Source of the DNA: Neostapfia colusana
Taxonomy: Eukaryota; Streptophyta; Magnoliopsida; Poales; Poaceae
DNA: 64,000 nt
Reading direction: 5' to 3'
Assembly (NCBI GenBank): GCA_030760725.1
Contig: JASWHV010000008.1
Coordinates: 50,195,671-50,259,670, forward strand
A program made the position numbers and the translations under genes. Below the pieces are notes generated by a model. That model was not told the origin of the DNA, searched no databases, and worked only from the letters and a program-made list of their open reading frames with translations. Below, piece after piece: positions 63,043 through 64,000 of the stretch. The stretch's first letter is position 1; each line of letters starts with the position of its first letter.

Positions 63043-64000
63043 CTCTGGAGCGATTGCTCGGAGGAGGAGATCATCCGGAAATTCCTGCAGGTGGTGCTAC
63101 CAAAGTTTGAGCAGATCACTGCTTCTATTGAGACCTTGCTCGACTTGAGTGAGGTGACCGTATATGAGTTGATCGGCCGACTCAAGACAACTGAAGAGAG
63201 GTTGGGTGCAAACAATGGGGAGAGTAACGCTCAAGAAAAGTTTCACCTGACTGAAGATGAACTACTTGCGCGCCTTTCATCATGCCTCAAGATGTCGAGC
63301 GGCAGCAGCCAGGAGCATCCTAGGGACTCGTCAGCACCTAAGAAAGATTGTGGCCGCGGACGCGGCCATGGTCGAGGAAACCGTGGCGGTAGGAACTCGG
63401 GCAGACGAGTGCTGCTACTGTGGCAAGAAAGGCCACTGGGCGAGAGAGTGCAGGAAAAAGAAGAAGGACGAAGAGGTGAGCGCGGCTCAGGTCCACAGCG
63501 AGTTTGACTCCAGCGTACTGGTGGCATACGCCAGCACCAAGGTCGAGCCAAAAACATCTCCTAAAGAGGTATGTCTCAGCGAAGACAAGATGTATGTACG
63601 ACTAGGAGATAAGGAGGGAGGAGGAAGCACGCGCTGAATCTTATATTCCGGTGCTATAAACCACATGACTTGGAAACAGGACTTGCTCTCCAAGCTCGAC
63701 AACACAGTGCATGGAAGTGTTCGTTTGAGTGATGGTTCGGTGACTGAAATAAGTGGGCGTGGGACTGTGGTGTTTCAAGGCAAGAATGGTGGTCGAAAGG
63801 AGCTAGCTGGAGTGTACCTCATCCCTCAGCTCAAGACGAATATCATTAGACTAGGCCAGCTCAAGGAAGAAGGGTCATCGAATCTTGATGGACGATGGAT
63901 GTGTCAAGATCTGGGACATGAAAGGAACTCCCGTGGCAATGGTGAAACGAGGTGTTAACCGTTTGTACACCATTGAACTCGACGTGGTGCAACCCACGTG
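63043..64000 (+). pseudogene. Copia Gag and protease fragment, runs off window
   Basis: Plus-strand frames: EEEIIRKFLQVVLPKFEQIT, ASIETLLDLSEVTVYELIGR and FHLTEDELLARLS, a Gly/Arg-rich stretch, then in another frame the knuckle CCYCGKKGHWARECRKKK (63410-63460). After a stop near 63636 come NHM, VRLSDGSVTEISGRGTVVFQ and GVYLIPQLKTNIIRLGQLKE of the protease. Related to, but distinct from, the copia at 55302. The 5' end and LTR are missing, so the junction with the preceding LTR is a truncation. Confidence 0.85.

Overview
This window looks like intergenic heterochromatin-type DNA from a grass (Poaceae). The grass call rests on chromovirus LTRs of 3-4 kb, SIRE/Tork-like copia proteins, an Au-type SINE, a CACTA transposon with GTGGGC/ACGAAAATA subterminal repeats, and captured genes (complex I NDUFA9, a nucleotide-sugar/DMT transporter, a PPR protein) whose exons read like grass orthologues. 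I see no intact host gene, rRNA, functional tRNA gene or CRISPR. Almost every open frame belongs to a mobile element or to a gene fragment carried by one.

Layout. 1-5893: decayed Ty3/gypsy chromovirus (+) cut by the window edge, with a complete 3' LTR. 5894-8795: LINE reverse transcriptase remnants (-) mixed with duplicated, unidentified coding-like sequence. 8796-24707: an old Ty1/copia element (-) holding three later insertions: a SINE (9329-9494), a gypsy LTR (11491 to about 15325), and an 8.07-kb gypsy element (15872-23936, TSD TCCTT). That gypsy element has gag, no pol, and a long ORF on the opposite strand. 24708-25667: a second copy of the LINE piece. 25830-26460: gypsy LTR fragments. 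26655-26915: a degenerate tandem array. Up to 29616: copia LTR plus gag (+). 29620-30358: LTR U3 debris.

30360-45543: a chromovirus (-) with both LTRs. Its 5' LTR carries a CACTA transposon (42094-45413) that has captured exons of two host genes. 45932-59082: a copia element (+) whose gag is split after codon 40 by a very young 8.78-kb non-autonomous LTR element (46523-55301). That element has 4.06-kb LTRs around a 658-bp non-coding interior, and both LTRs contain a PPR-gene exon. 59083-60805: gypsy LTR fragment. 60806-63030: copia (-). 63043-64000: copia gag/protease (+).

How the parts relate. The non-autonomous elements keep only cis signals (LTR, primer-binding site, polypurine tract) and must have borrowed enzymes from relatives. 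The short element's PBS and PPT resemble those of the chromoviruses in the window. The gag-only element must have used pol from a related gypsy. The two strongest leads are the duplicated gene exon inside active-looking LTRs and the two-gene CACTA capture. Also notable are the antisense ORF and the G-box repeat arrays in the U3 of the gag-only element. Boundaries given as exact were read from TG...CA ends, target-site duplications or sister-copy alignment by eye. Others are approximate.
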